Shown: positions 1-5,321 of the stretch, in pieces | Layout of the letters: each line of letters starts with the position of its first letter | Position numbering within the stretch: position 1 is the stretch's first letter | Source of the DNA: Chloroflexota bacterium | GTDB lineage: Bacteria; Chloroflexota; Dehalococcoidia; GIF9; AB-539-J10 | NCBI GenBank assembly: GCA_030604285.1 | Contig: JAUVWD010000048.1 | Coordinates: 1 to 6,123, forward strand | Direction of reading: 5' to 3' | Length of the DNA: 6,123 nucleotides | Translations under genes and position numbers: made by a program | The notes under the pieces: generated by a model | Databases searched by the model: none | What the model was told of the DNA's origin: nothing | Seen by the model: the letters and a program-made list of their open reading frames with translations, nothing else

Positions 1-285
1 GATCCTCTTTCCCTGCCGCCTGGTGCGCTGAAAGACCCAGTTAACCACTTTTCGACCTATCTCTACGCGGCTAACAGCCCTGGCCAACGGGTCTAAGAAA
101 AGCAACAGGATGGGCACAGGCAGCATGTTGCCAATGACAGCCAAGCAGTAAGCCTTATACCACGCCATATGAAATACGTTTATAGCTATGAGCAAGGCTC
201 CTCGAAGTTCCACCACGGGCAGAGCTGATACGATAACGATTATCGCCTCTTGAGAAATCCCCCAACTAAGAAGTTCTTCGATCAT
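1..285 (-). CDS. Small multidrug export family protein (COG2426/PF06695-like), 3' part missing at window edge
   Basis: The minus strand is open from an ATG at 285 to the left edge, giving 95 residues with no stop. The protein is strongly hydrophobic. One membrane segment covers about residues 13-35 and another about 42-68, followed by a basic tail (QRTRRQGKR). Two motifs fit the small multidrug export family: LPVVELRGAL (residues 22-31) and GNMLPVPILLLFL (52-64). These match the family's P-x-x-E-L-R-G-A and G-N-x-x-P-V-P signatures as I recall them. Family members are small inner-membrane proteins, and the transport role in the name is poorly supported by experiment. An in-frame TAA lies 24 bases upstream of the ATG (codon at 309-307), so this ATG is the natural start, with only CTG as an in-frame alternative. 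No clear Shine-Dalgarno precedes it, but a strong -10 lies 15 bases upstream. The C-terminus is outside the window. The coding call is firm and the biochemical role is not. Confidence 0.8.
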   Translation of the reverse strand, partial: MIEELLSWGISQEAIIVIVSALPVVELRGALLIAINVFHMAWYKAYCLAVIGNMLPVPILLLFLDPLARAVSRVEIGRKVVNWVFQRTRRQGKRI

Positions 286-299
286 AGCTTTGGCCAGCC

Positions 300-305
300 A
301 TTATA
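300..305 (-). promoter_or_regulatory. Extended -10 promoter element for the left-edge membrane protein gene
   Basis: On the minus strand the sequence reads TGGTATAATGG, a perfect TATAAT preceded by TGn (extended -10). No recognisable TTGACA lies 16-18 bases upstream, as expected for extended -10 promoters. Transcription would start about 7 bases downstream, near 293, leaving only about 8 bases before the ATG at 285. The mRNA may therefore be leaderless or nearly so, which fits the missing Shine-Dalgarno. This is inferred from sequence only. Confidence 0.45.
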
Positions 306-617
306 CCATTTACGCATGCCTCTCCCAGGTAATTTACCTTGTAGTACTTAATTGTCCCACCTAGGCACTAGACTCTCCCCATCCTTTTCTGGATCACCGT
401 TCATCCTCAGCACCTCTCTCATTGCTTGGCATCGGCAGCGAGAATCACCTTCTGAACAACGTTTCCAAATCCACTTCGACTCCGTACCGCCAACTGGGGA
501 AGGCAGGGCAGGCCGAATAAAGGTCTCCCTATTGCTGCCCTCACCAGAAACAATGCGCACTTCACAATGCTGGACGGGCAAGAGTATGGCTGAGTTACAA
601 GCACGAGTGGCCTCTAG
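306..617. other. Unassigned stretch between the left-edge gene and the transposase relic
   Basis: Both strands have open frames of about 115 codons here (348-695 minus; 352-702 plus, TTG start). Neither product has recognisable motifs, membrane segments or a good ribosome binding site. Both are rich in Ser, Pro, Arg and Gly, as expected of chance ORFs, and both overlap the transposase relic in other frames. A plus-strand frame over about 506-656 reads CCPHQKQC and later YKHEW. This loosely recalls the Cys-containing middle part of IS1182-like transposases, so part of the stretch may be older, frameshifted transposase sequence. I see no RNA gene or clear repeat. Confidence 0.4.
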
Positions 618-875
618 AAATGCCTGCTCACGCCTCGGAGGTGGCGGAAAGGGAAGCGCATTGAGCGTAGGATCGGCGAAGCGAAACAATGGCACGGGCT
701 AGGGCAGGCCCGCTTTCTGGTGGAGGCCAAGCTTGGCATCCAGACCCTCACGACGTTCTTGGTGCTAAATGTGAAAAGGATAGTGAAGCTACTAGTTGAG
801 CAACCGAACGCTAGGCAACGCCAGCTTTGCCGTAACATCATCGGCAAAGTGCAAGCGAGGAGAAGTAGAGACTGA
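618..875 (+). pseudogene. Transposase C-terminal remnant (DDE family, IS5/IS1182-like), no start codon
   Basis: The plus-strand frame opens after a TAG at 615-617 and ends at TGA 873-875, giving 85 residues with no usable upstream start. It contains RKGKRIERRIGEAKQWHGLG, then QARFLVEAKLGIQTL, then FLVLNVKRIVKLL. This is the usual end of IS5/IS1182-group DDE transposases: a basic stretch, the helix with E-x-x-x-G-E-x-K-x-WHGL that carries the last catalytic Glu, then the K-x-x-IQ-x-L-x-x-x-x-x-NxKRxVxLL helix. Family members are normally about 400-500 residues, so only the last fifth survives in frame. The N-terminal DD-containing part is not visible, and the sequence just upstream is frameshifted or lost. 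I could not find matching terminal inverted repeats or a target-site duplication. The relic is almost certainly inactive. The exact IS family is uncertain. Confidence 0.7.
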
Positions 876-927
876 ACTGATCTCGCACAGAACCTCAAAG
901 CCAGGAGCTTACATCAATAATAGGGCA

Positions 928-951
928 GCTTCTCCCGAAGCGGCCTTTTTT
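928..951 (+). terminator. Possible weak intrinsic terminator upstream of gyrB
   Basis: GCTTC (928-932) and GAAGC (937-941) form a 5-bp stem with loop TCCC. Four bases later comes a run of six T (946-951). The stem is short and the T run is not flush with it, so efficiency would be low. It lies between the transposase relic and the gyrB promoter, where it could insulate gyrB from readthrough. A second weak fold, GGCCT (942-946) with AGGCC (974-978) enclosing CTGTT/AACAG, lies immediately downstream. Confidence 0.3.
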
Positions 952-1008
952 CAGAGCTGTTTCACCTCAACAGAGGCCTTGCCATGACCTGCCTTCCCCG
1001 TCCAAATG

Positions 1009-1017
1009 TGCTATAAT
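1009..1017 (+). promoter_or_regulatory. gyrB promoter, extended -10 (TGcTATAAT)
   Basis: A perfect TATAAT at 1012-1017 is preceded by TG plus one base at 1009-1011, making an extended -10. The hexamer 17 bases upstream, CTGCCT (989-994), matches TTGACA at only three positions. Transcription would start near 1024 and give a leader of about 57 bases before the gyrB ATG at 1081. It is the only strong -10 in the gap, so it is the likely gyrB promoter. Confidence 0.55.
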
Positions 1018-1080
1018 ATATGGTAAGTTGCAGCTACGTCGCCTCCCACATAACCCACACTGTAAGGAAATGGATTAACT

Positions 1081-3003
1081 ATGGCACAAGCTGAGATAAA
1101 CGACGGATTAGACGCTCAGTACACTGCCGAACATATTCAAATTCTGGATGAAATCGAAGCCGTGCGCTTACGGCCTGGGATGTACATTGGCAGCACCGAC
1201 CACCGTGGGTTACACCACCTCATTTATGAGATAGTCTATAACAGCATAGACGAGGCCATGGCCGGCTTCTGCGATCAAATTGACGTAACAATCCATAGCG
1301 ACAACACCATCACTATTACTGACAACGGGCGAGGTATTCCTGTAGAGACGATTCCGACAATGGATATTACAGCCCTGGAAGCAGTGATGACCCGCTTACA
1401 TGCCGGAGCCAAGTTTGGTGGATTCACCTACAGAATATCCAGCGGCTTGCACGGCGTGGGCGCTTCAGTGGTGAACGCTCTATCATCCTGGCTGAAAGTT
1501 GACGTTGAACGCCAGGGAAAGCTCTATCGTCAAGAATATCAGCGAGGGATTCCCAGAGGAGACATAGAAGTCATCGGAGACACCCAAACCACAGGCACTT
1601 CCACTACCTTCCTCGCCGACGAGGAAATCTTCGCCAAGTTGGATTACGATTTCGATGCTGTTTGTCAGAGGTTGAGAGAACTAGCTTATCTCAATAGAGG
1701 AGTGCAGATAACTATCAAAGATGAGAGGCGTGACACAGAGAAGACTTACTATTTTGAGGGAGGTATAGCTAGTTTTGTACGCCGTCTAAATAGAAACAAG
1801 ACATTGCTCCACAGCTATCCCATATATATATCAACCGTGGTTGAATCCACCATAGTCGAGGTGGCGTTACAGTACAATCATGGCTTTGCTGAGTCTACTT
1901 TCAGCTTTGCCAATTGTATCAATACTATCGATGGAGGGAGTCACCTCACCGGTTTCAGGTCGGCGTTAACTCGCACCCTCAATGACTATGCCCGAAGTAG
2001 TAAACTCATCAAGGATACCGAGCCCAATCTGACAGGCGAGGATGTTCGGGAGGGCTTGGCTTGCGCTATTAGTGTGAAATTGACTCAGCCTCAATTTGAG
2101 GGGCAAACCAAAGCGAAGCTGGGCAATCCCGAAGTGAAAAGCCAGGTTGAAATCGCCGTAGCTAATGGCATGTCCCTTTACCTGGAACAACACCCAGAAG
2201 AGGCAAGAGCAATCATAGGGAAATGCCTAACCACCGCCAAAGCCAGAGAAGCAGCTCGCAAAGCTCGTGACCTGATCTTGAAAAAGAACACTTTTGAAGC
2301 AGCAACATTACCAGGCAAATTGGCCGACTGCGCAGAGAAGAACCCCAGCTTATGTGAGCTTTACTTGGTTGAAGGTGACTCAGCCGGTGGCTCAGCTAAA
2401 CAGGGGCGGGACCGCCGCTTCCAAGCTATCCTCCCACTACGAGGCAAGATACTTAACGTTGAGAAGGCTCCCAAAGACAAGATTATGGCCTATGAGGAAA
2501 TACGGGCTATGGTTACGGCATTAAGGGTAAACAGCTATGAGTCACCTGACCTATCTAAATTGCGCTATCATTGGATAATCATTATGACCGATGCCGATGT
2601 TGATGGTTCCCACATTCGTACTCTGCTTCTTACATTCTTCTATCGCTATATGGTAGAAATAATTAACCAAGGCCACCTTTTCATCGCCCAACCACCCCTT
2701 TATCGAATTCAGGCAGGGAAGAAAAGCTTCTGGATTTATTCCGAACAGGAAAAGGAAACGAGGCTCAAGGAATTACAAGGAACCAAGGTAGAGGTTCAAC
2801 GTTATAAAGGGCTAGGAGAGATGAGCCCTGAGCAATTATGGGAAACAACCATGAATCCTGCCACCAGAACTCTACTTCAAGTAGAAATAGAGGACGCTAT
2901 GGCGGCAGATCAGATCTTTCATATGCTCATGGGGGATGAGGTTTTGCCCAGGAGAAAGTTCATCCAAGCCCACGCCCAAAGTGTGAGAAACTTGGATATT
3001 TAG
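1081..3003 (+). CDS. gyrB: DNA gyrase subunit B
   Basis: This is the complete 640-residue ATPase/TOPRIM subunit of DNA gyrase, which with GyrA (not here) forms A2B2 and introduces negative supercoils using ATP. The GHKL ATPase covers about residues 30-180: RPGMYIG (31-37), catalytic base E50, Mg-binding N54, DNGRGIP (81-87) and ATP-lid GLHGVG (122-127). The transducer domain carries the QTK loop (342-344). The TOPRIM domain has EGDSAGG (E431) and DADVDG (D504, D506, D508), followed by QRYKGLGEM (573-581). The end, NLDI, is typical of GyrB rather than ParE. Length is near the 630-650 class that lacks the long insert of E. coli GyrB. The ATG at 1081 has AAGGA at 1064-1068, a rather long spacing of 12. 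Small departures are Y53 where Asp is common and S121 in place of the first Gly of GGLHGVG. It converges on nadD with an 11-bp gap. Confidence 0.97.
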   Translation: MAQAEINDGLDAQYTAEHIQILDEIEAVRLRPGMYIGSTDHRGLHHLIYEIVYNSIDEAMAGFCDQIDVTIHSDNTITITDNGRGIPVETIPTMDITALEAVMTRLHAGAKFGGFTYRISSGLHGVGASVVNALSSWLKVDVERQGKLYRQEYQRGIPRGDIEVIGDTQTTGTSTTFLADEEIFAKLDYDFDAVCQRLRELAYLNRGVQITIKDERRDTEKTYYFEGGIASFVRRLNRNKTLLHSYPIYISTVVESTIVEVALQYNHGFAESTFSFANCINTIDGGSHLTGFRSALTRTLNDYARSSKLIKDTEPNLTGEDVREGLACAISVKLTQPQFEGQTKAKLGNPEVKSQVEIAVANGMSLYLEQHPEEARAIIGKCLTTAKAREAARKARDLILKKNTFEAATLPGKLADCAEKNPSLCELYLVEGDSAGGSAKQGRDRRFQAILPLRGKILNVEKAPKDKIMAYEEIRAMVTALRVNSYESPDLSKLRYHWIIIMTDADVDGSHIRTLLLTFFYRYMVEIINQGHLFIAQPPLYRIQAGKKSFWIYSEQEKETRLKELQGTKVEVQRYKGLGEMSPEQLWETTMNPATRTLLQVEIEDAMAADQIFHMLMGDEVLPRRKFIQAHAQSVRNLDI

Positions 3004-3014
3004 CGTCCTTTTGC

Positions 3015-3665
3015 TTACCTTCCACCCTCTGTTCTGATATATAACTTTTGCTCTTCTATGTACTCTCTCACTTTATCAGGCACTAAGTAACGGATGGATA
3101 AGCCCTGAGCTGCAAGCCGCCGAATTTGAGAGGAGCTAATTCCAATTATGGGCATATCAAGCTGAATAACCGTCTGAGTAACTCCAGGGATAGATGCCTC
3201 CAAAGAGCTTAAATCGAGTTGCGATACCCCTAACCTAGGAATAGCCACTAAGCGGCATAGTTGAATCAATGTAGCCGGTTCTTTCCACAGACGTAGCTCG
3301 GCTAGGCTATCGCAGCCAAGGATAAAGAAAAAACTCGCCTCGGGTCCAATTCGCTCTCCAAGAGCAAGTAGGGTATCTACAGTATAAGAGGGACCGGAGC
3401 GCTCCACCTCCAGACTGCAAAGCTCAAAACACGGGTTAGCCATGATAGCCCGCCGCGTCATTTCGACACGGTGCAGCACCGAAGTAACAGTCTGGTTTAC
3501 CTTAAGCCACGGCTGCCCCGCAGGCACAAAGAGCACTTGAGCCAGTCCCAGCTTTACTCTTGCTCCCTCGGCTATGATGAGATGGCCGACATGAATGGGA
3601 TCGAATGTACCACCAAGAATGCCCATCCTCATCGCTTCTTTCTTGGCTTGAGACGGAAAACCCAT
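3015..3665 (-). CDS. nadD: Nicotinate-nucleotide adenylyltransferase
   Basis: This enzyme joins nicotinate mononucleotide and ATP to make deamido-NAD+ and pyrophosphate, the step before NAD synthetase, in the cytoplasm. It is a single nucleotidyltransferase domain: GGTFDPIHVGHL (residues 18-29) with the HxGH motif H25/H28, SYTVDTL (93-99), FILGCDSL (114-121) with D119, and ISSSQIR (176-182) followed by SIRYLVPDKVREYI. At 52-55 it reads PWLK where most NadD proteins have PPHK, a form I associate with Chloroflexota. Length (216) fits the family. Start choice is open. ATG 3665 has GGAAG about 7 bases upstream, whereas ATG 3632 (MRMGILGGTFDP) matches the usual N-terminus; ATG 3626 is also possible. 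The gene lies downstream of dnaA on the same strand across a 342-bp gap, so co-transcription is uncertain. Its stop is 11 bp from the gyrB stop. Confidence 0.93.
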   Translation of the reverse strand: MGFPSQAKKEAMRMGILGGTFDPIHVGHLIIAEGARVKLGLAQVLFVPAGQPWLKVNQTVTSVLHRVEMTRRAIMANPCFELCSLEVERSGPSYTVDTLLALGERIGPEASFFFILGCDSLAELRLWKEPATLIQLCRLVAIPRLGVSQLDLSSLEASIPGVTQTVIQLDMPIIGISSSQIRRLAAQGLSIRYLVPDKVREYIEEQKLYIRTEGGR

Positions 3666-3777
3666 GTCTTAGCTTCCAAAGGCTCTTCCTTATCTTCCTT
3701 GTGATTGGCTCACGCTATCTAAGTCGCTGGCAATGTTTAGCGTGTCGGTAGCCAATAGATACATTAACGACTCTCTC

Positions 3778-3843
3778 CTACACAATCCATTTCCACTTGT
3801 GCCACTTGTAGGGCAATTTCCACAGCACATTAATAATGATCAT
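3778..3843 (-). CDS. Possible 21-residue Trp-rich small ORF
   Basis: An ATG at 3843 opens a 21-codon frame ending in TAG at 3780-3778, inside the dnaA-nadD gap. The peptide starts MIIINVLW and continues KLPYKWHKWKW, giving four Trp, four Lys and a hydrophobic N-terminus. A TATAAT on the same strand (3868-3873) would start transcription about 18 bases before the ATG. There is no Shine-Dalgarno. Part of the composition comes from the CCACTTGT direct repeat beneath it. I do not recognise the peptide. It could be a small membrane-active or leader peptide, or chance within a candidate oriC, and chance is the more likely reading. Confidence 0.2.
   Translation of the reverse strand: MIIINVLWKLPYKWHKWKWIV
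3793..3809 (+). repeat. Tandem CCACTTGT direct repeat
   Basis: CCACTTGT occurs at 3793-3800 and again at 3802-3809, a 9-bp period with a single G between the copies. A related sequence, ACTTGTCCACA, contains the DnaA-box match at 3983-3991. It could be part of a protein-binding array in the origin region, but two copies are too few to be sure. Confidence 0.4.
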
Positions 3844-3902
3844 GAGTATTTATATAAAGTAATCTCTATTATATAGTTGTGTTAGGGTTTAATAATACTC
3901 AT
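3830..3902. repeat. AT-rich segment with nested direct and inverted repeats (possible DNA unwinding element)
   Basis: TTAATAAT is repeated at 3830-3837 and 3889-3896. ATGAGTATT (3842-3850) and AATACTCAT (3894-3902) form a perfect 9-bp inverted repeat. Within it, TATATAA (3851-3857) and TTATATA (3869-3875) form a 7-bp inverted repeat, and ATGATCAT (3836-3843) is an 8-bp palindrome. Base content is about 21% G+C over 3831-3900. This is the kind of easily melted DNA found beside DnaA boxes in bacterial origins. Cruciform formation is possible under negative supercoiling. Confidence 0.5.
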
Positions 3903-3943
3903 AAGAAGGTCAAGGTTGTTGTGAAGGGCTAGGAAAGGAAGGG

Positions 3944-3953
3944 GCGGCGCCGC
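3944..3953. repeat. GC-rich 10-bp palindrome GCGGCGCCGC
   Basis: This is a perfect palindrome that interrupts otherwise AT-rich and purine-rich DNA between the AT-rich segment and the DnaA box. Nearby GCTAG (3928-3932) and CTAGC (3953-3957) add a short outer inverted repeat. It is a possible protein-binding site or boundary. There is no adjacent T run, so it is not a convincing terminator. Confidence 0.3.
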
Positions 3954-3971
3954 TAGCAAAATTGAACATTT

Positions 3972-3981
3972 TTGTTAACAA
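3972..3981. repeat. Palindrome TTGTTAACAA next to the DnaA box
   Basis: This perfect 10-bp palindrome ends one base before the DnaA-box match at 3983-3991. Its position suggests a possible binding site linked to origin control or to the 3' end of dnaA. The function is unknown. Confidence 0.3.
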
Positions 3982-3982
3982 C

Positions 3983-3991
3983 TTGTCCACA
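3983..3991 (+). promoter_or_regulatory. DnaA-box match TTGTCCACA
   Basis: TTGTCCACA differs from the TTATCCACA consensus at one position. The same nonamer is the preferred DnaA box in several actinobacteria, from established knowledge. It sits 16 bp past the dnaA stop codon. It is the only match with at most one mismatch that I found in the dnaA-nadD and dnaA-fmt gaps. Confidence 0.55.
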
Positions 3992-4007
3992 CCTTTGAGG
4001 CCATTTT

Positions 4008-5321
4008 TCAACATGAATGGATTTTGTTCTTAATGTCTGTTAGTTGGCTACTTAGCTGAGGGCTGATATTTATTTCGGTGCTTATCTTGTTATATGAATG
4101 TCCTATCGGTGAGTGGTCTCTATTACCCAACTCCTTGCCGATTTCAGCGAAGGAATATCCTCCCTCGTTACGCATAAGGTAAATAGCAATTTGGCGTGCC
4201 AGAGAAGTCCTTTTGTCCCTCTTTTTGCCCGCCAACGCTTCTGGAGGAAGCCGGAAGTATCCGACCACTGCTCGTATTATTTGCTTTTTATCTTGTTTGT
4301 CGGCCTCACCTTCCAGCAAGTCAGTAACGGTGGCACCACTTAGGGTGGCGCCACTTAATCTAGCCATAGCCGATAGGTATGTTAAAGCTCCTTCAAGCTG
4401 GCGAATATTTCCTTGAATTCGGTGCGCTAGGGTTTGTAGCGCTTCTTCTGACATCGGGGTCATCATCTGTTTATTTTTGGCGTGCAAAATAGCTAAGCAT
4501 GTTTCAAAGTCTGGCGGCTGGATGGGGATGATGAGACCCCACTGGAGACGGGACCTCAGCTCGTCGCTAATCGAAGGCATAGCTTCAGGACAACAGTTAG
4601 CTGTAATAACGATGTGACAGCGGCTATTGTAAAGGTCGTCGAAAATATGGGAGAAGTATTCTTGAGTTCTCCTCTTGTCGGTGATGAATTGGATGTCATC
4701 GAATAGTAGCATCTGGATATTTGTGAACTTCTCCCGGAAATCCTCAACTCTTTTCTCTTTAACAGCGAGTATGAATTCATTGGTGAATTGTTCAGCATTG
4801 GCGTAAGCTACGTGTGTCCTATTGTCTACGGCTGCATGTGCAATAGCGTGCAACAAATGAGTTTTGCCGGTGCCAGTATCTCCGTAGATGAAAAGGGGAT
4901 TGAAGCTACAACATAGCCTTTCACTTACTTCTATGGCGGCAGCATAAGCAAGTCGATTGCAGGTGCCAACGACAAAATTATCAAAGGTATACTGGGGATT
5001 GAATTCAGTGCTTTTGACTTTGCTGCTTGTGCCACCATCAGCTTGGATTAAAGAGCTGGCTGGTAGCTGGTGTTGGGTGTAAACTACAAATTGAACGTCG
5101 ATGTCTTCACCAATAATATTGGCTAAGGTCTTTTTAATTAATGAGTGAAAACGCCGGGATAACCATTCGGCTACGAAAGTGTTAGGAACACCGACCACAA
5201 AAACGTCATCTTCATAACTTACGCCTTGGCTGTGTTTCAGCCAAGTAGCATAGTTTGGCTTGCTGACTTCGATTTGAAGTTCTCCTAACGCTCTTTCCCA
5301 AACTTCCTGTGCTGTCTGCAA
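4008..5321 (-). CDS. dnaA: Chromosomal replication initiator protein DnaA
   Basis: DnaA binds DnaA boxes, oligomerises with ATP and melts oriC. The 437 residues show the usual order. N-terminal domain I (about 1-80) has WERALGELQ and YATWLK. A short linker is followed by YTFDNFVVGTCNRLA (111-125) opening the AAA+ domain. Walker A is GDTGTGKT (147-154), Walker B is LLFDDI (205-210), the arginine-finger box is DELRSRLQWGL (253-263) and sensor 2 is NIRQLEGAL (305-313). The C-terminal DNA-binding domain (about 345-437) ends in the DnaA signature RDHSPIGHSYNKI (401-413). The start is TTG at 5321. The frame stays open for 20 more codons upstream but has no ATG, GTG or TTG. A weak GAGAG precedes the TTG. 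Codons near 4329-4358 carry a tandem duplication (LSGATLSGAT). The gene is divergent from fmt, and its 3' end borders the candidate oriC. dnaN, often next to dnaA, is not present. Confidence 0.96.
   Translation of the reverse strand: MQTAQEVWERALGELQIEVSKPNYATWLKHSQGVSYEDDVFVVGVPNTFVAEWLSRRFHSLIKKTLANIIGEDIDVQFVVYTQHQLPASSLIQADGGTSSKVKSTEFNPQYTFDNFVVGTCNRLAYAAAIEVSERLCCSFNPLFIYGDTGTGKTHLLHAIAHAAVDNRTHVAYANAEQFTNEFILAVKEKRVEDFREKFTNIQMLLFDDIQFITDKRRTQEYFSHIFDDLYNSRCHIVITANCCPEAMPSISDELRSRLQWGLIIPIQPPDFETCLAILHAKNKQMMTPMSEEALQTLAHRIQGNIRQLEGALTYLSAMARLSGATLSGATVTDLLEGEADKQDKKQIIRAVVGYFRLPPEALAGKKRDKRTSLARQIAIYLMRNEGGYSFAEIGKELGNRDHSPIGHSYNKISTEINISPQLSSQLTDIKNKIHSC
4329..4358. repeat. 15-bp tandem duplication inside dnaA
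   Basis: GGTGGCACCACTTAG (4329-4343) is followed directly by GGTGGCGCCACTTAA (4344-4358), identical at 13 of 15 positions. On the coding strand the pair encodes LSGATLSGAT (DnaA residues 322-331), in the short segment linking the AAA+ domain to the DNA-binding domain. The length is a multiple of three, so the frame is kept. Confidence 0.75.

Larger units (their letters stand above)
3666..4007. other. Candidate replication origin (oriC) between dnaA and nadD
   Basis: This 342-bp gap has no conserved gene and lies immediately downstream of dnaA, a common oriC position. It contains TTGTCCACA at 3983-3991, one base from the TTATCCACA consensus. A weaker box-like ATTTCCACA lies near 3817-3825. 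A 70-bp AT-rich segment (3831-3900, about 21% G+C by count) could be the unwinding element. Perfect palindromes occur at 3944-3953 (GCGGCGCCGC) and 3972-3981 (TTGTTAACAA), along with several AT-rich inverted repeats. Only one box is a near-consensus match, fewer than in a typical origin, so divergent boxes or an origin elsewhere remain possible. The gap may also hold the nadD promoter and a small Trp-rich ORF. Confidence 0.5.

Noticed and set aside
1..4. Window begins with GATC, suggestive of a Sau3AI/MboI clone end
   Set aside because: A four-base match is expected by chance once in 256 positions, and nothing else supports it.
348..695. 115-codon minus-strand ORF
   Set aside because: No recognisable motif or ribosome binding site. 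Pro/Arg/Ser-rich composition typical of chance, and it overlaps the plus-strand transposase relic.
352..702. 116-codon plus-strand ORF with TTG start
   Set aside because: Low-complexity Ser/Gly/Arg-rich product with no motif. It overlaps the transposase relic in a different frame.
614..898. 94-codon minus-strand ORF with hydrophobic start
   Set aside because: It is the antisense of the transposase relic. The Leu/Ser/Cys-rich start is explained by that.
534..929. GCTGCCC (534-540) and GGGCAGC (923-929) as IS terminal inverted repeats
   Set aside because: Only 7 bp, no flanking target duplication, and placed without relation to a full-length element.
796..987. 63-codon plus-strand ORF before gyrB
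   Set aside because: It overlaps the relic's tail and the hairpin region, has no Shine-Dalgarno, and the product is not recognisable.
1966..2524. ORFs inside gyrB in other frames (1966-2193 minus, 2294-2524 plus)
   Set aside because: Shadows of a well-conserved gyrB reading frame.
2980..3014. Stem AAGT/ACTT near the gyrB stop plus TTTT as a terminator
   Set aside because: A four-base AT-rich stem inside coding sequence is too weak.
4113..4798. ORFs inside dnaA in other frames
   Set aside because: Shadows of the conserved dnaA frame.
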